DNA of 51,480 bases, from contig CAJNOQ010000419.1 in NCBI GenBank assembly GCA_905250885.1, positions 1 to 51,480 on the forward strand, written 5' to 3'. The translations under genes and the position numbers were made by a program. Positions 34,120-44,880 of the stretch are shown one piece after another; position 1 is the first letter of the stretch, and each line of letters begins with the position of its first letter. A model generated the notes under the pieces. That model searched no databases. It saw only the letters and a list, made by a program, of their open reading frames with translations, and had not been told where the DNA came from. The stretch comes from Didymodactylos carnosus. Lineage: Eukaryota > Rotifera > Eurotatoria > Philodinida > Philodinidae.

Positions 34120-35334
34120 GGGAGAATATTATTTAGAATACATAAAAGTGTTTGCTCTAAAACTGGTTTTTATTGTTAAATCTTGTATTTTTCCTATGCG
34201 TGCTACATATATCATAGATTTTTCATAATAGATAGTTTTTGTATTATTATCTTTAACGTATGATTATGTAGGCTGACACAAAATAAACACGCATGATGTA
34301 CTGAAAAAAATAGTTTACTTGTTTAAATGTGAGATTGATACAACTGTTGTTTCGATGTTTGTTTTGCAATTCCTCAGTTGTTTCGGATGTAACAAAGCTA
34401 AGAGAATGCTACTTCTCGAAATAAAGTTGGCATAATTTTGTGAGAGTGCACATACATAATTTATGTTTTAGAAATTTATGCACTTTTTCGGTGTAGAAAA
34501 CGAAGACAAGAGTGTTCTTCTCACAGAAACCTTCATGGATTATTTGTGTTTAAGGTTGACTTGTTCACCAACACATAATTGCCTGAAATGATTAAAATTT
34601 GATTCATCCTTGTTGATTGGTTAATTACTAGACCTCGGTCTATCTATTTATTGTAAACTTCCGACGACATTTGCGCTTAATTTTTTCACACTGTACATTA
34701 CGTTGTTGTTTTCTCTAAAATGATTTTGTTACGACTGCTCTTTCACAATATGCGCATTTAAGCCAAAAAATAAAAAACTGTTGGCCTGGGTGTCCTAACA
34801 CTAGAAATACCAGTTCCGACCTCCCACAAATCCATAGATCAACTGCGTTCATCGCTTATATTATCCAGCCATTTTGTCGTTAACCACTCCATTTTATATA
34901 TCATTCGATAGAGAATTTCATGAGCTACAAAATTATATATGAAATGTTGAGATCAAATTGGGCCACTATAAATACTACTGGAGAGTGATGTTTTCGGCAT
35001 CGACAGATAGGCTAAGCCCATATAAAACCAACCACCATTTACACCCCTTTGACGTTAGTGGCGAAACTTACCTCATATTATAGAGCTAAGCAAGCTAAAC
35101 CGAATGATGAAAACCGCAAGTGAGTGAACCTATGGATGTACACCTTACTTGTGAGAATTCTTGTTTAAAATACTAATTGTGTTGTGCCATTCATTCGGAT
35201 AATAATTAATATATATTTCATTCGTTCCATATTTCAACTATTCCTACCGTTCGAAAGATGACGACCGGTGTCATCCGTCTTTGCCTGATGTAAGTTGTGT
35301 ATGCCCAGGTAAACAAAAAATTACTGCAGACGAC
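34120..35334. other. Non-coding spacer
   Basis: No gene or clear repeat recognised. The last 80 bases contain degenerate outliers of the array that follows. Confidence 0.4.
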
Positions 35335-35520
35335 CGTCATAACTAGTCCGAAATGTTCGTATATCTCGTCAGGACTAGTCTGGAACGTCCCTTTCCCTCG
35401 TCAAGACTAGTCCAGTTTTTAACAAATGTCCGTTTAACCCATCTAGACTAGTCTGGAGTGTCTCTTCGACCCGTCATGACTAGTCTGTTTTGTCCGTTAT
35501 ACCCGTCTAGATTAGTCCAA
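35335..35520 (+). repeat. Degenerate 32-bp tandem array with GACTAGTC core
   Basis: Six successive units begin CGTC (one CATC) followed three bases later by ACTAGTC or a one-base variant. Four of the first five units are exactly 32 bp and the third is about 41 bp. The palindromic octamer GACTAGTC is kept while the intervening 15-20 bases, often containing TGTCCGTT or similar, have diverged. It is a minisatellite; preferential conservation of the palindrome could reflect protein binding or simply its ancestry. Confidence 0.8.
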
Positions 35521-37489
35521 AGAAAACAAAGATGACATGAATAATTCCATAGTCTTAGTTCGAATCATTATACCGTCTGCACAAAGCAACTGACACCCGG
35601 GCCAGACGGACGTCTGGTACATTGTTGTAGTCAAATACGATTGTGCCCGTCAGCAGGTGCTTTCTGATTAGCCTTTTGGGAAAATAATGTGTGGTTTAGT
35701 TATGCATAGAAGTATGTCGCATTTTGTAGAGCGCATAATTCTCTATAAGATAGAGTAATTTACAATGTTATCAATGGTAAGCTTTATGAAGAAACTTAGA
35801 CACCAAATGTAGCCGGTAGCAAGAAATTGGAAAAATTGTTCTAATAATTTCAATTTTTCCACCAGAAAGATGTGAGTTTGAAACTGAAGCTAAGTGATAT
35901 CTGGAATCCACCTGAAAACCGAATTGATCCATGCATATTGCAGGGATTTTTGAGCAAAGAATTTTTTCGAAAACTTTCCGCTTGGTTCAAACATGCAACC
36001 ATGGACTAACATTTTTAAAAAAAGTTTTTTTCCTCAAAACTACTTATTCGGAAGTTACGATAAGATTTCAATGAAGTCCTAAATTTTTCAAAGTATTCTT
36101 CATGTATACTAAAAACTAGCATGCAGAAACTGATAGATAAGCTGATGGCGCAATGGCTCAGTTGGTTCAATCGCAGGTATGTAAAAGAAAATGACGCATG
36201 TTCGCTTCTAACGCATGTGCATAAATGTTGCCATCAGCTTCCACTTAGTGAAGTAAAAAAAGTCCAAATAATCTACTATGACAAATTTTTCATTGAAATA
36301 TATTTTGTATCTCTACTCTACTTTTAAAGATGGCTTTTGGAACAAAGGGCACATTGAGTAAAAGAAGGCTTCTTCTAATCGCTTTCAAGTAGTGATAAGC
36401 TCTAACTATGACCATTCCATCTAAAATGTTTTCATGAATGCACTTGTGGTTTTACTTGAGAGATAAGCATTTAGAAGTAAATTTACCATTGCGATTCTAA
36501 ACAAACGGCGTTCAGAAATATTACGAAAAAAAAAGTGACAGGGACTATGCCAAAGCTGATCGAAAAATGACCATAGTACACTTTGTATTACCATAGTGAA
36601 TAGTGTCCTTTCTGAATCACTTTTTAGTCTGTCTATTTTTTGACGGCATTCTTTATTAAAGTATTTGTTAAACTATTCATTCATAAGCGTCACGGTGACA
36701 TTGTTAGGTGACCACAAAGAATTGTAATTTTGAAAAGTTTTTGGTAAATCGTTTAACAACGAGGATGTTATGAAAATATATCGCCGTGTTGAAGAAGAAG
36801 TTGATGTGCGTCAGAAATTCTAGTGAGACGAGATATCTAGCATCCTATGACAACATTTTTTTTCTAAAGTCAATATCTTTGTGATACTTTCCAAAAATTG
36901 TCTTGATCAACTGGAAAAATGGGTGAATTGTTGTCACCTGCTTTTATTGATGATACATTAGAATGAGTGACCTCTTGTCAGAGAAGAATTGTTTTCTTTC
37001 TGCTGATTGATGTTCTATATTAGAGAGAGATCGCAATTTCTTCATTTATTTATTAATGAACTTTAAATGCATACAAGTGCGCTAAAAGTGAATAAATCAA
37101 ATATTGCAACTCAATCTTGAATAAGTAAAGTTTCTGATTTTAAGAGCAGTTAAAATTGATCTAATGTGTTATTTGATGACAACGTACATATAAATCGTTC
37201 GTAAAATGTTTGGCAAAGCGAAGGACATTTGCGCACAACATAGTGAAGACGAGATAGTTCAAGTCACTTATAATATTATTTGTTATATAATGTTAATGAA
37301 TTTTATGATTGTAAAAGATTCTATTCTGTAATTCTTCTGTCAAAAGATATTTAAATATGAATATATTTGTTAGAAAATTTAGATTTTTTTATTAGTCTTT
37401 TACACTTTTATGACTAATTCGCCCATTCCTAAAATGATTTCTCCAATCGCTATTCATAATAAAATATATTTATTCATAAAGATAAATTC
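35521..37489. other. Non-coding spacer with a tRNA-like remnant
   Basis: No gene seen. At about 36145-36178 GGCGCAATGGCTCAGTTGGTT resembles the 5' part of a tRNA, including the A box TGGCTCAGTTGG. No B box or matching acceptor strand follows, so it is at best a tRNA-derived remnant. Confidence 0.35.
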
Positions 37490-38165
37490 TTATATTCCAT
37501 AAAAAGACAATGTAACAATAATAAGACTTAATAGAATTGAATTTGCGAATGTGCTAATTTTATCTCCTTGATTACAAAAGTCCTGTCCACAACAATAAAT
37601 TTGAATATTAGCTGTACTAGTCGTTGCCGGACATTGGAATAGGGAACCTTTATTGATTAATTTTGTCGTATCTAAAGTCATCACTGTTTTCTAAAAATAT
37701 ATTGAGAACAACAGGTACAAATATCGAGAAGATTTGACAAAGTTGCAATTACATACCATACACACAGCACCATAATTAGTATTATTAATTCGCGCAGCAT
37801 AAGGATACGAGGTGTAAAACGGTTCCGGGCAATCAGTACATTCCCAACATTGTATCGATAACGAATGTTTAAAGCCTTTAAAAATATGTTAAATGAACGT
37901 ATCGTATCTTTGATTATATCTTTATTCTATTCTCTCTTTTCTCATTTGTGAAGAATATAAACATGATCGGAAAATCACTCTAAACGTTCTTAAGTATATC
38001 ATATTGTTTGGGATACAATTCTTCGATTCAGATTAACAATAGGATACGATAACAGTTGACTTGTTTTTAAGCGTCCGAATCTTCAACGTGAATTAAATTA
38101 GTCAAAAATTTGATGTATAACTTACTTTGCAGTACAATTATAAGCAATATGAGGTAACAGTTCAT
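37490..38165 (-). CDS. Ly6/uPAR-domain protein, GPI-anchored in appearance (Ly6 A)
   Basis: Minus-strand exons 38126-38165, 37757-37875 and 37490-37690 (40, 119 and 201 bp; intron phases 1 and 0) give 119 residues. Exon 1 encodes the signal peptide (MNCYLILLIIVLQ). The mature part begins CWECTDC and ends CCGQDFCN, the ten-cysteine-type start and CCxxxxCN end of the three-finger fold. The C-terminus is hydrophobic with no charged tail (SILLSLIIVTLSFYGI), as in a GPI signal. The polyadenylation signal AATAAA reads on the minus strand at 37469-37474. Exon sizes are identical to those of the gene at 39720-41694. Such proteins act at the cell surface as receptor modulators; the ligand here is unknown. 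Confidence 0.9.
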
Positions 38166-38615
38166 GTTGTGATCCTAAATATGTTCAAATTCTTGTTTTT
38201 TCGAAATATTCTTTTCAATTTATTGTTGCCAAAATATGTACAATGTACAGTAGTGGTTAAACATATTTATATAAGACGACAAAACAATTTAAAAAACATA
38301 CAAAAAAACATTAATCAATATTTTTTCTAAGATGATACTGTTATTGAGATATATGTGTGCTGATGATGATTCAATTGCCTACACAGTCAGAAATAGTCTT
38401 TTCAATTTCACTATCAAACATAAGAAGATGATGTCCTTGTACTACTCATCAGAATAAATAACAAATATTCATATTGTACTTTTTTACGTATATTTACTTT
38501 ATAAATAATTAATTACTAAGAGTCGTTTTCTTCTTAATATAATATCTACTAAAGGACTCTACACCAAAACAGTTTTACTCGAATAACTGCAAAAATTTCA
38601 TTATCTAGAGGTATA
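38166..38615. promoter_or_regulatory. Divergent intergenic region between two Ly6 genes
   Basis: A 450-bp spacer between start codons facing away from each other. It must hold both promoters and may be a shared bidirectional control region. No specific site is recognised. Confidence 0.4.
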
Positions 38616-39111
38616 ATGTTGAAAATAGCTATTGTATTCATTATTTTATGTCAATGTAAGTATCATCATAAGTATTAACAATTGAAGAAAATGATCATTA
38701 CTTCCTGATATAAGCGCATCTTCGTTAGTTCATTCAATTCAGATCTTTTAATATTGAAAAAGCGATATTTTTAATTTTTTTTAGTTATATTCATTTGTGA
38801 TGGACTTAAATGTAATGCATGTTCGGTATGTCAAAATTCAATTATAACGTCCTTAACATCATCTAGTTCGTCCGGTTCTACAGTTGAAACAACAAACGGT
38901 CAAGATGTTTGTATTGTAAGTAATTTCTCGATGAAAACGAACATCTTCAAATCTTTCCATGTATTTTTTCTCTTTCTATTTTCAGAGAACAAACATTCAA
39001 ATAAATGGAATGTCGCACGTAAACAAAGGTGCCACTGCCGCATCTAAGTGTCATCAATATTCTAGTTCAACTATACAAGTTTTTTGCTGTACACAAGATT
39101 ATTGCAACTAA
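38616..39111 (+). CDS. Secreted Ly6/uPAR-domain protein (Ly6 B)
   Basis: Exons 38616-38655, 38785-38915 and 38986-39111 (40, 131 and 126 bp; phases 1 and 0) give 98 residues. The signal peptide is MLKIAIVFIILCQ. The mature protein contains CNACSVC near the start and ends exactly at CCTQDYCN, directly followed by the stop codon. The GPI-type tail of its neighbours is therefore missing, and the product should be secreted, as in SLURP- or toxin-like three-finger proteins; no toxicity is implied. A Ser/Thr-rich loop (TSLTSSSSSGST) replaces the loop of the paralogues. AATAAA lies at 39171-39176. Confidence 0.9.
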
Positions 39112-39719
39112 TTAATTTGAAAAAAATTTTCTTTCATAACATTCTTCTAACCGTTGTAATGAACTACTTTAATAAATGTTACTAATGAAATTCAATTCTA
39201 TTGAGATAATGAAACGGGGATACCAGTTTAGCTTTATGTGCACCAGGATTTTCAATACAGCCTATTCTTTGTTAAAAGCGGATCCATATCATACACATAT
39301 CGATCATTGAACAATTGGCCAATGATACTAGACGTTTCAAGTTGTTTCATTAAGGACTTTCGACAAGAGAAAAGTGTTCAAGAAGGAATTCTGTTAGTCT
39401 ATTTAATTTGATAGATATGTTAAATTAATAATATTTAGAATAGATCACGTCATATTCTATTTAATAAAGTGAAGGTTGAATATCGATAGCAGACTATTGA
39501 AAATAGTATAATTATCCTTTGTTAAATAAATTAATAAATGTATGTATACAAAAAATATATAATATATTTGACTATTATCATACCTTCCAATTGAAATAAA
39601 AAAAAATTGATTCATACATTTTTTTCATATTTATTTAGTAAAATTTCAGAAGAAGTTTTCGAATAGAGTAATAGAGACATACTTGTCAAAGAAAAAAACA
39701 CACACACAGGGTATTGACA
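39112..39719. other. Spacer between Ly6 B and Ly6 C
   Basis: 3' UTR of the upstream gene, then AT-rich DNA. A short CA run lies just before the next ATG. Nothing else recognised. Confidence 0.4.
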
Positions 39720-41694
39720 ATGATCAGTTTTCTGCTAATTCCTGTTCTTTTATTCCAAAGTAAGATCATATTAAAATACTTCTCATAAGTTATATAAAAC
39801 AACACGAAAGTTATTGTCAGCTAAAACTGAGGTACTGAAAAATAACAACAATTGTATTTTCTTTCATATTTTAGTTATACACACTTCTACGGCAATTCAA
39901 TGTTATCTCTGTACTGACTGCCCTGATCCATTTAATTCCGGTTTTCCCTACGTTACTACGATAACGAACGTGAATTATGGAGCGTCTTGTATGGTAAGGA
40001 ACAAAGAGAAGCGGTACAGTTCCGTTCGGCGAGAAGCGACGAAATAGAATATTTACAAGTCTTTCTTATGTAATTGAAGCCATTGAGAAAAATTTCATCG
40101 GTTAGAGTATCTTACAGGCGTTGATTGGCAGATACAAGACGATTGTATGTTAGGTTCCCTTCTGGATTGGCGAACTATTTCGGAACTTTCTCGCATATGG
40201 CAGTCGATAGTATCCCCCCTAGTATCAGCATACACCAGCAAGTATAGGGCGATACTTCTCAAAGATGTTGAACTCTTCATGGATTTGAACTATTCTCTCA
40301 TTTCGAGTAAAAACGTTTATGAAAGACAAGTAAGAATCTCAAAACAGGCGATGGATGAGCGTATTCAAAGATTAAAAACAGCTAGCTGTTCCCTGTTATA
40401 GAGAGTTTATTTCAATCGAGTTTAGTAATGAAAATATTGATCTCGATAAATTGAATTTTCAGAATTACTCAGTCGTTATTAGTTTCAGTTGGATTTTTTT
40501 TTGAGATCAAGCAACCTTTCCAAATGTATCTGCTCGTGAGTCAAGTGTGGCATGATTCACAGTTCACAGTCGAAAGGCGTCTACAAAATCAGCTTTCAGC
40601 TTCTGAGTAATCCTTTGTGTGAACAGCGTTTCGTTCTAAATAATGACAACGAAAACATTGTCTTCAATTGTTTCCACCTTTCTACTGGAATCATTCTTCA
40701 AGATTTTCATAGAAAGCGTCCATGTTTACATTGATTCTGTAATCTCAATTGTTTTTGAAACGAAAGACTTGCGACTAGGTAATTGTCGGTACCAGTACTT
40801 GCATGGTATCGAGCGTTCAGTACCAACCATTGAAACCGTACCGAAAGTACCTATGCAGTCGGTACAGCGAAAATAGTACTGGTACCGGTACCGAAGTACC
40901 GACAATTACCTACTTGCGATCAAGATCAAGAGCACCGATGACTGAAAAGTATTTCAAATAACAGATCGGATCAAAGGATCTTTCAGATATTATCTCTATT
41001 TATTATCAATGGGAAAAGCGCAAGAACAGGTGCAAAGAGCAAACTATGAAGGGAATAATCGTCACATCCCATGTTGTCGAAACCGGACGAAAAATGGCGG
41101 TTAACCACCGGTTTCGATAACAGAGGATGGCAAGCTGTCAAATCAGAATTAGATTTGTTGTCAAGATGAACCTGTCATCTTTGTGGCGAGAACAGAAGTC
41201 ACTGTTTCGATCACTTCCTCTAAATGAATCAAAGTAATCAAACATAACTCATTATTTGTAGGAAAGAAAGGCACTAGACTTTCTTGTATATCTGCTGAAA
41301 ATTTTGTGGGGTATTTAGTGGACTTAAATGAAGGAGGAGATGTTGTAGATAATTGTAGTCTATTCACAAAGTTCTACACTTGATATTTGGCTATTGTCTC
41401 TTTTATACCTTTGTGTAACGACCAGAAGCAACACTTATTTACTACGTAAATATCTAAAGCATTATTAAACTCTGTCTTCTTTTCTTGTTTTAGAAAACCG
41501 TCATGCGTGTTCCTAGCGGCACTGTGATCGCCCGCGGTACTTCATTTAATTGCGTGTCGCAATCAACAAGCGATGCTCGAGTGTTGTGTTGTGGAACTGA
41601 TTTATGCAATAGTTCGAAACCATTATTATTAATGCAAAAATGGATATTGTTAAACATAGCACTTTCTGGTTATTTATTTATGAACATGCACTAG
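39720..41694 (+). CDS. Ly6/uPAR-domain protein, GPI-anchored in appearance (Ly6 C)
   Basis: Exons 39720-39759, 39875-39993 and 41494-41694 (40, 119 and 201 bp; phases 1 and 0) give 119 residues. The signal peptide is MISFLLIPVLLFQ. The mature start is CYLCTDCPDPF and the end of the domain is CCGTDLCNSS. The tail LLLMQKWILLNIALSGYLF is hydrophobic, like a GPI signal. Exon 2 reads TDCPDPF against TDCPEPF in Ly6 A, and both resume with KTVM after the second intron, so the two are close paralogues. Intron 2 has grown to 1,500 bp and contains a small MITE (40775-40911) and other non-coding sequence. AATAAA lies at 41763-41768. Confidence 0.9.
40775..40911. mobile_element. 137-bp MITE in Ly6 C intron 2
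   Basis: The terminal inverted repeats AGGTAATTGTCGGTAC (from 40777) and GTACCGACAATTACCT (to 40911) are exact. The interior is full of GGTACC/GTACC motifs. ACTTGCGA occurs on both sides (40767-40774 and 40912-40919), an 8-bp duplication with two extra bases (CT) between the left copy and the repeat. An 8-bp duplication would fit a hAT-type source. Confidence 0.8.
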
Positions 41695-42003
41695 TGTAAC
41701 AATATAATATGAAAAAAATGCTTGCAATATTATTCAAGTTTATTCTCGAACTAATCGTGAAAAATAAATTGTTTTCTTTCAGAAACATATTGTGCATCAG
41801 AGCTGATCACCTGCATTGTAAACTACCTGAAACCTGCAGGCAGTGCAGGCAGGTTACAGTTTGCAGGTGAATGAAAAAATTTTCCACTAACGGCCGGCAG
41901 ATAAAGAAGAATGTTTTCCTGCCTGCACTCCCTGCAGGAGAGAAGATTTTACCTGCATTCACTGCAGTGAAAGACGAGTAGAGAGCAAAAAGAGAGAGGA
42001 GAC
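41695..42003. other. Spacer with CCTGCAGG-type inverted repeats
   Basis: 41808-41869 is an inverted repeat with CACCTGCA and TGCAGGTG at its tips and an internal CCTGCAGG palindrome. More CCTGCAGG and ACCTGCATT copies follow to about 41975. It is probably a small transposon remnant. Confidence 0.5.
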
Positions 42004-42142
42004 CAGACTTCCCAGATGGTCCGCATTTTACGGACAAATTCCGCATTTTGGAGTTTTTTCCGCATTTTGTCCACTGTCCGCTATTTGTCCGCATTTTGAG
42101 AATTGTCTGCTTTAGCTGTTTTTCCCCTGTTTACGTATAACA

Positions 42143-42517
42143 TTTAAAAAAGAATGTCTATTTATTGAGGATTCTCTTTCTCATCCTATTGTCAAACCAA
42201 CACCATCTCCAAACGTTCACAAATTAGTTTCGTTTATATTTTCCATTCCGTGCAGTAATTCATACGTCGAAAGTGCATTTTCTTCCATGAAACATCTATT
42301 TAACGATAAAAGAAATCGTATGTCGATAGAAATGATTGCAGTTGAGTTAAAAATTCGCTTGAACTCATCGTTATCATGCACTGAAATTTATAATTATTTC
42401 TTATCAACGCAAGATCTGCTTAAACTTATTGATTCTAATCAAAAATATACAGTCAACAACGTGTCAACTAAAATCGGGACTTACATTTCTGTTTGTTTTT
42501 CTCTTGTGTTTTATTGA
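42143..42517 (+). pseudogene. hAT transposase dimerisation-domain fragment
   Basis: A continuous frame includes IFSIPCSNSYVESAFSSMKH and NDKRNRMSIEMIAVELKIR. This is the SNxxVExxFS ... KRNRM signature of the hAT C-terminal dimerisation domain. Only this end of the transposase remains, inside the element 42004-42790. The upstream limit is arbitrary, because the frame has no start. Confidence 0.8.
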
Positions 42518-42565
42518 ATAAAACCACAAAGTGCTAAAGAAAACATTTTTTTGACTCTGTGCCGG

Positions 42566-42648
42566 CAGAGTTGCCAGCTCAGGCACCACAATCAATGCCA
42601 ATACGGCAGAAAATCGCGTCGATTATGGCACACCAGCAGGCAACTCTG
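42566..42648. repeat. 83-bp inverted-repeat insert inside the hAT relic
   Basis: CAGAGTTGCC (42566-42575) and GGCAACTCTG (42639-42648) are exact inverted repeats around a GC-richer core. It may be a small nested element. No target duplication found. Confidence 0.5.
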
Positions 42649-42790
42649 TGATTGTGCGTGAAAACGAATGAAGTTAGACCATGAAAATGTGTTTCCGCTT
42701 TTTGTCCGCATTCTGAGAAAAATTTTCCGCAAGTTTCCGCATTCTGAGATTTTTATTCCGCATTTCTCACCTGAGGATCTGGGAACTCTG

Positions 42791-43650
42791 ATATGAACTT
42801 CCGCCGTCATACACTGTATGCGACCAAAAGAAATCAGGGTTGAGAATTTGATCTGGCCAGTCAGTTGGAATCCGTATCAATCTCACAGAAAAAGATACCA
42901 ATGAGGAGAAGAAGAAAAAACCAAATTTACGTTTTGGAGACTCTTTCTTTTCAAGCGAAGAAAGAAACGGTGAAATGTCGACCTGCTAAAGCTCAAAAGA
43001 TATAAGATCAAGATCGAAGACTTTCACATATCCTTTTCAGTCCAACATACTGTACAACATGTGTAGATTTGACAGACACAGTATACAATGGGCAAAAAAA
43101 CTGAAAGCGCGCTTTCTTGTTAGACTTAAAAGTACGGTCTGTTCAATTGCACAAAATTTTTTTGTTTCTGTACTGCTAGAATTTGTTGGAAATTCACATA
43201 GGGAAATTTTATAAAAACTAGCAGCCACAAGTGAAAAATAAAAACCCGTTTTGAAACAAGCTCGTATAATTTAAAATTGAACCCATCAGTCGGGTTGTAA
43301 AAAAGTTTTCTTTATGTCGACGGAAAAAAAATACGCTAACTGTTTTATCCGAAAATATAGTCGCTCTTAGACTGATAGTTTTCTGAAAACACTAATTCCT
43401 AAAAAAACTTTTATAACAGTGCTTTCAATTTTGGTACTTTCAGTTTTGTAAAGCACATGAATTGAAAAGAACGCATCTGGAAACTTACAGAAGAATGCTA
43501 TTGATAGACTTTTATATTGGTTGTATAATAGATAAACCATACTTAGATGAAATTGTTCACTATGTCGGATGTGACATGATACATCACTTTTCGCTGGAAT
43601 AGAAGACTTTTCGTTTCAAAACTAGGTTTTTCTCTGTTTTATTCATTCAG
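42791..43650. other. Spacer before the Thr-rich exon
   Basis: No gene recognised. Upstream exons of the LamG gene, if any, should lie here, but none could be supported. Confidence 0.35.
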
Positions 43651-44382
43651 CGATAACTAGTACTGCTACAACGGCTACAACTACGACATCTGCAACAACA
43701 ACGACAACGAGTAAGTGCAGTCGTGAAGCAGAGAACAGACTTAACTATGTAGAACTAATAGACTATGAGGTTTACGTTTAACTTTTTATCCAATTCTTTA
43801 TGGAATATTTGGGATCAAGTCTATAAGTTGTATATTCATATTGATAATTTATCCGCCTCTCCTTTAGGCACAACCACGACTACGACAACTACTAAAAGCA
43901 GAACCAGTTCAAATATGTTCATCATCATGTATAAGTACAACAATTGTGAATACATCATGAATGCATTTTATACATTTGATTCTGTATTAACTGATTCAAG
44001 TGGTAATAATAATACAGTTAATGGATCGTATAATTCATTTGTTACTACTGAATATGTTAATAAGACCGTTAGTTTTCTGTACAATAATTCACAATATTTA
44101 ACATCTATTTCAATTATTAATTTATATCAGCAATCGTTTACTGTAAAATTTTGGTTTTATTGGACAGCAAAATCAGCTTTGGATTATTGTTTGTTTGGTC
44201 AATATCTGTCATCGAGTACAGATCAATGTCTGTTCATAAATATACGTAATCGTGTTTTATGTTTTGGATTTTATGCAGATGATACACCAGGTAATATAAT
44301 AATTGTATTAAATAAATGGTACCATGCAGCATTTGTTTATGACTATACGAATCGACGAAGATGTATTTATTTAGATGGATAA
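43651..44382 (+). CDS. Thr-rich linker plus LamG/ConA-like domain, partial
   Basis: Exon 43651-43710 (phase 1 in, phase 1 out) encodes a Thr/Ala tract. Exon 43868-44382 continues with a Thr run and about 155 further residues. That part has the pattern of a concanavalin-A-like/Laminin-G-3 domain: FYTFDSVLTDSSGNNN near its start, FTVKFWFYW in the middle and WYHAAFVYDYTNRRRCIYLD at the end. The domain normally continues for tens of residues after the YLDG, but here TAA follows at once (44380-44382), so the protein is cut short. The 5' exons and start codon were not found. LamG domains bind carbohydrate or protein ligands outside the cell. It may be a broken copy or the 3' piece of a longer gene. 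Confidence 0.6.
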
Positions 44383-44413
44383 GTCACAAGAGAGTGAAAT
44401 TTAGTGCTAATTA

Positions 44414-44615
44414 AAGGGATTGTCACATTAGAAGACCCTCACAAAATAGAAGACCCCCATTTCTAAGATTTTTTAGAAAAGAACGTCAGTTGTACTGACA
44501 ACAAAACGATATTTTGGGTGAAACGTTTTTTTGGGACACAACACAAGACCCTTCTGAAATCTTTAACACTCAGGATAGCTTAGAAGACCGGGATCTTCTA
44601 ATGCGACAATCCCTT
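44414..44615. mobile_element. Tc1/mariner-like MITE, TA target
   Basis: Terminal inverted repeats of about 25 bp start AAGGGATTGTC(A/G)CATTAGAAGA at 44414 and end at 44615. The element is flanked by TA at 44412-44413 and 44616-44617. The 202-bp interior is non-coding. A TA duplication and short repeats fit the Tc1/mariner group. It sits 31 bp after the stop of the truncated LamG frame. Confidence 0.8.
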
Positions 44616-44636
44616 TAGATGAATGAGTGCCGTAAA

Positions 44637-44766
44637 CCGGTTTTTCTCTGTTTTATTCATTCAGCGACAACTAGTACTGCTACAACGACTACAGCTACAA
44701 CATCTGCAACAACAACGACGAGTAAGTACAGTCGTGTAGCAGAGAACAGACTTAACTAATAGATTA
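44637..44766 (+). repeat. Duplicated Thr-rich exon with intron flanks
   Basis: This stretch repeats 43625-43760 at high identity. It includes the TCTCTGTTTTATTCATTCAG acceptor, the Thr-rich exon (here 44665-44721, 57 bp), the GTAAGT donor and the intronic AGCAGAGAACAGACTTAACTA. The exon keeps its phases (1/1), so it could still be spliced in. One three-base unit has been lost. Confidence 0.75.
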
Positions 44767-44829
44767 TGACATCTATGACGTTTAACAAATCATTTTGTCT
44801 TTTATATTCAGCAACTAGAAAAACTCTTT

Positions 44830-44874
44830 TTGACTACCATGACTTTCCGGCTTTCTCTTCGAGTCATGATAGTC
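44830..44874. repeat. 14-bp hairpin
   Basis: TGACTACCATGACT and AGTCATGATAGTCA are reverse complements with one mismatch, around a 17-base loop. Confidence 0.55.
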
Positions 44875-44880
44875 AGAGAT

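Larger units (their letters stand above)
42004..42790. mobile_element. hAT transposon relic with subterminal repeats
   Basis: The left end CAGACTTCCCAGAT (42004) and the right end, read inward as CAGAGTTCCCAGAT (from 42790), form a 14-bp terminal inverted repeat with one mismatch. Just inside both ends lie many copies of TCCGCATTTTG or a near variant (about 42018-42110 on the left, 42690-42770 on the right). These are typical of hAT subterminal transposase-binding arrays. The interior encodes the C-terminal dimerisation region. At 787 bp it is an internally deleted copy. The flanking octamers do not match, so the target duplication is lost or the ends have been rearranged. Confidence 0.75.

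Noticed and set aside
35335-35520. CRISPR-like array
   Set aside because: Units are degenerate, mostly 32 bp with no separate repeat/spacer structure, and the context is eukaryotic; it is a minisatellite.
36145-36230. Possible tRNA gene (A-box-like TGGCTCAGTTGG)
   Set aside because: No B box, no matching acceptor stem and D-stem does not pair; at most a remnant.
40147-40401. 84-residue ATG frame inside the Ly6 C intron
   Set aside because: Lies within a well-supported intron and matches nothing recognisable.
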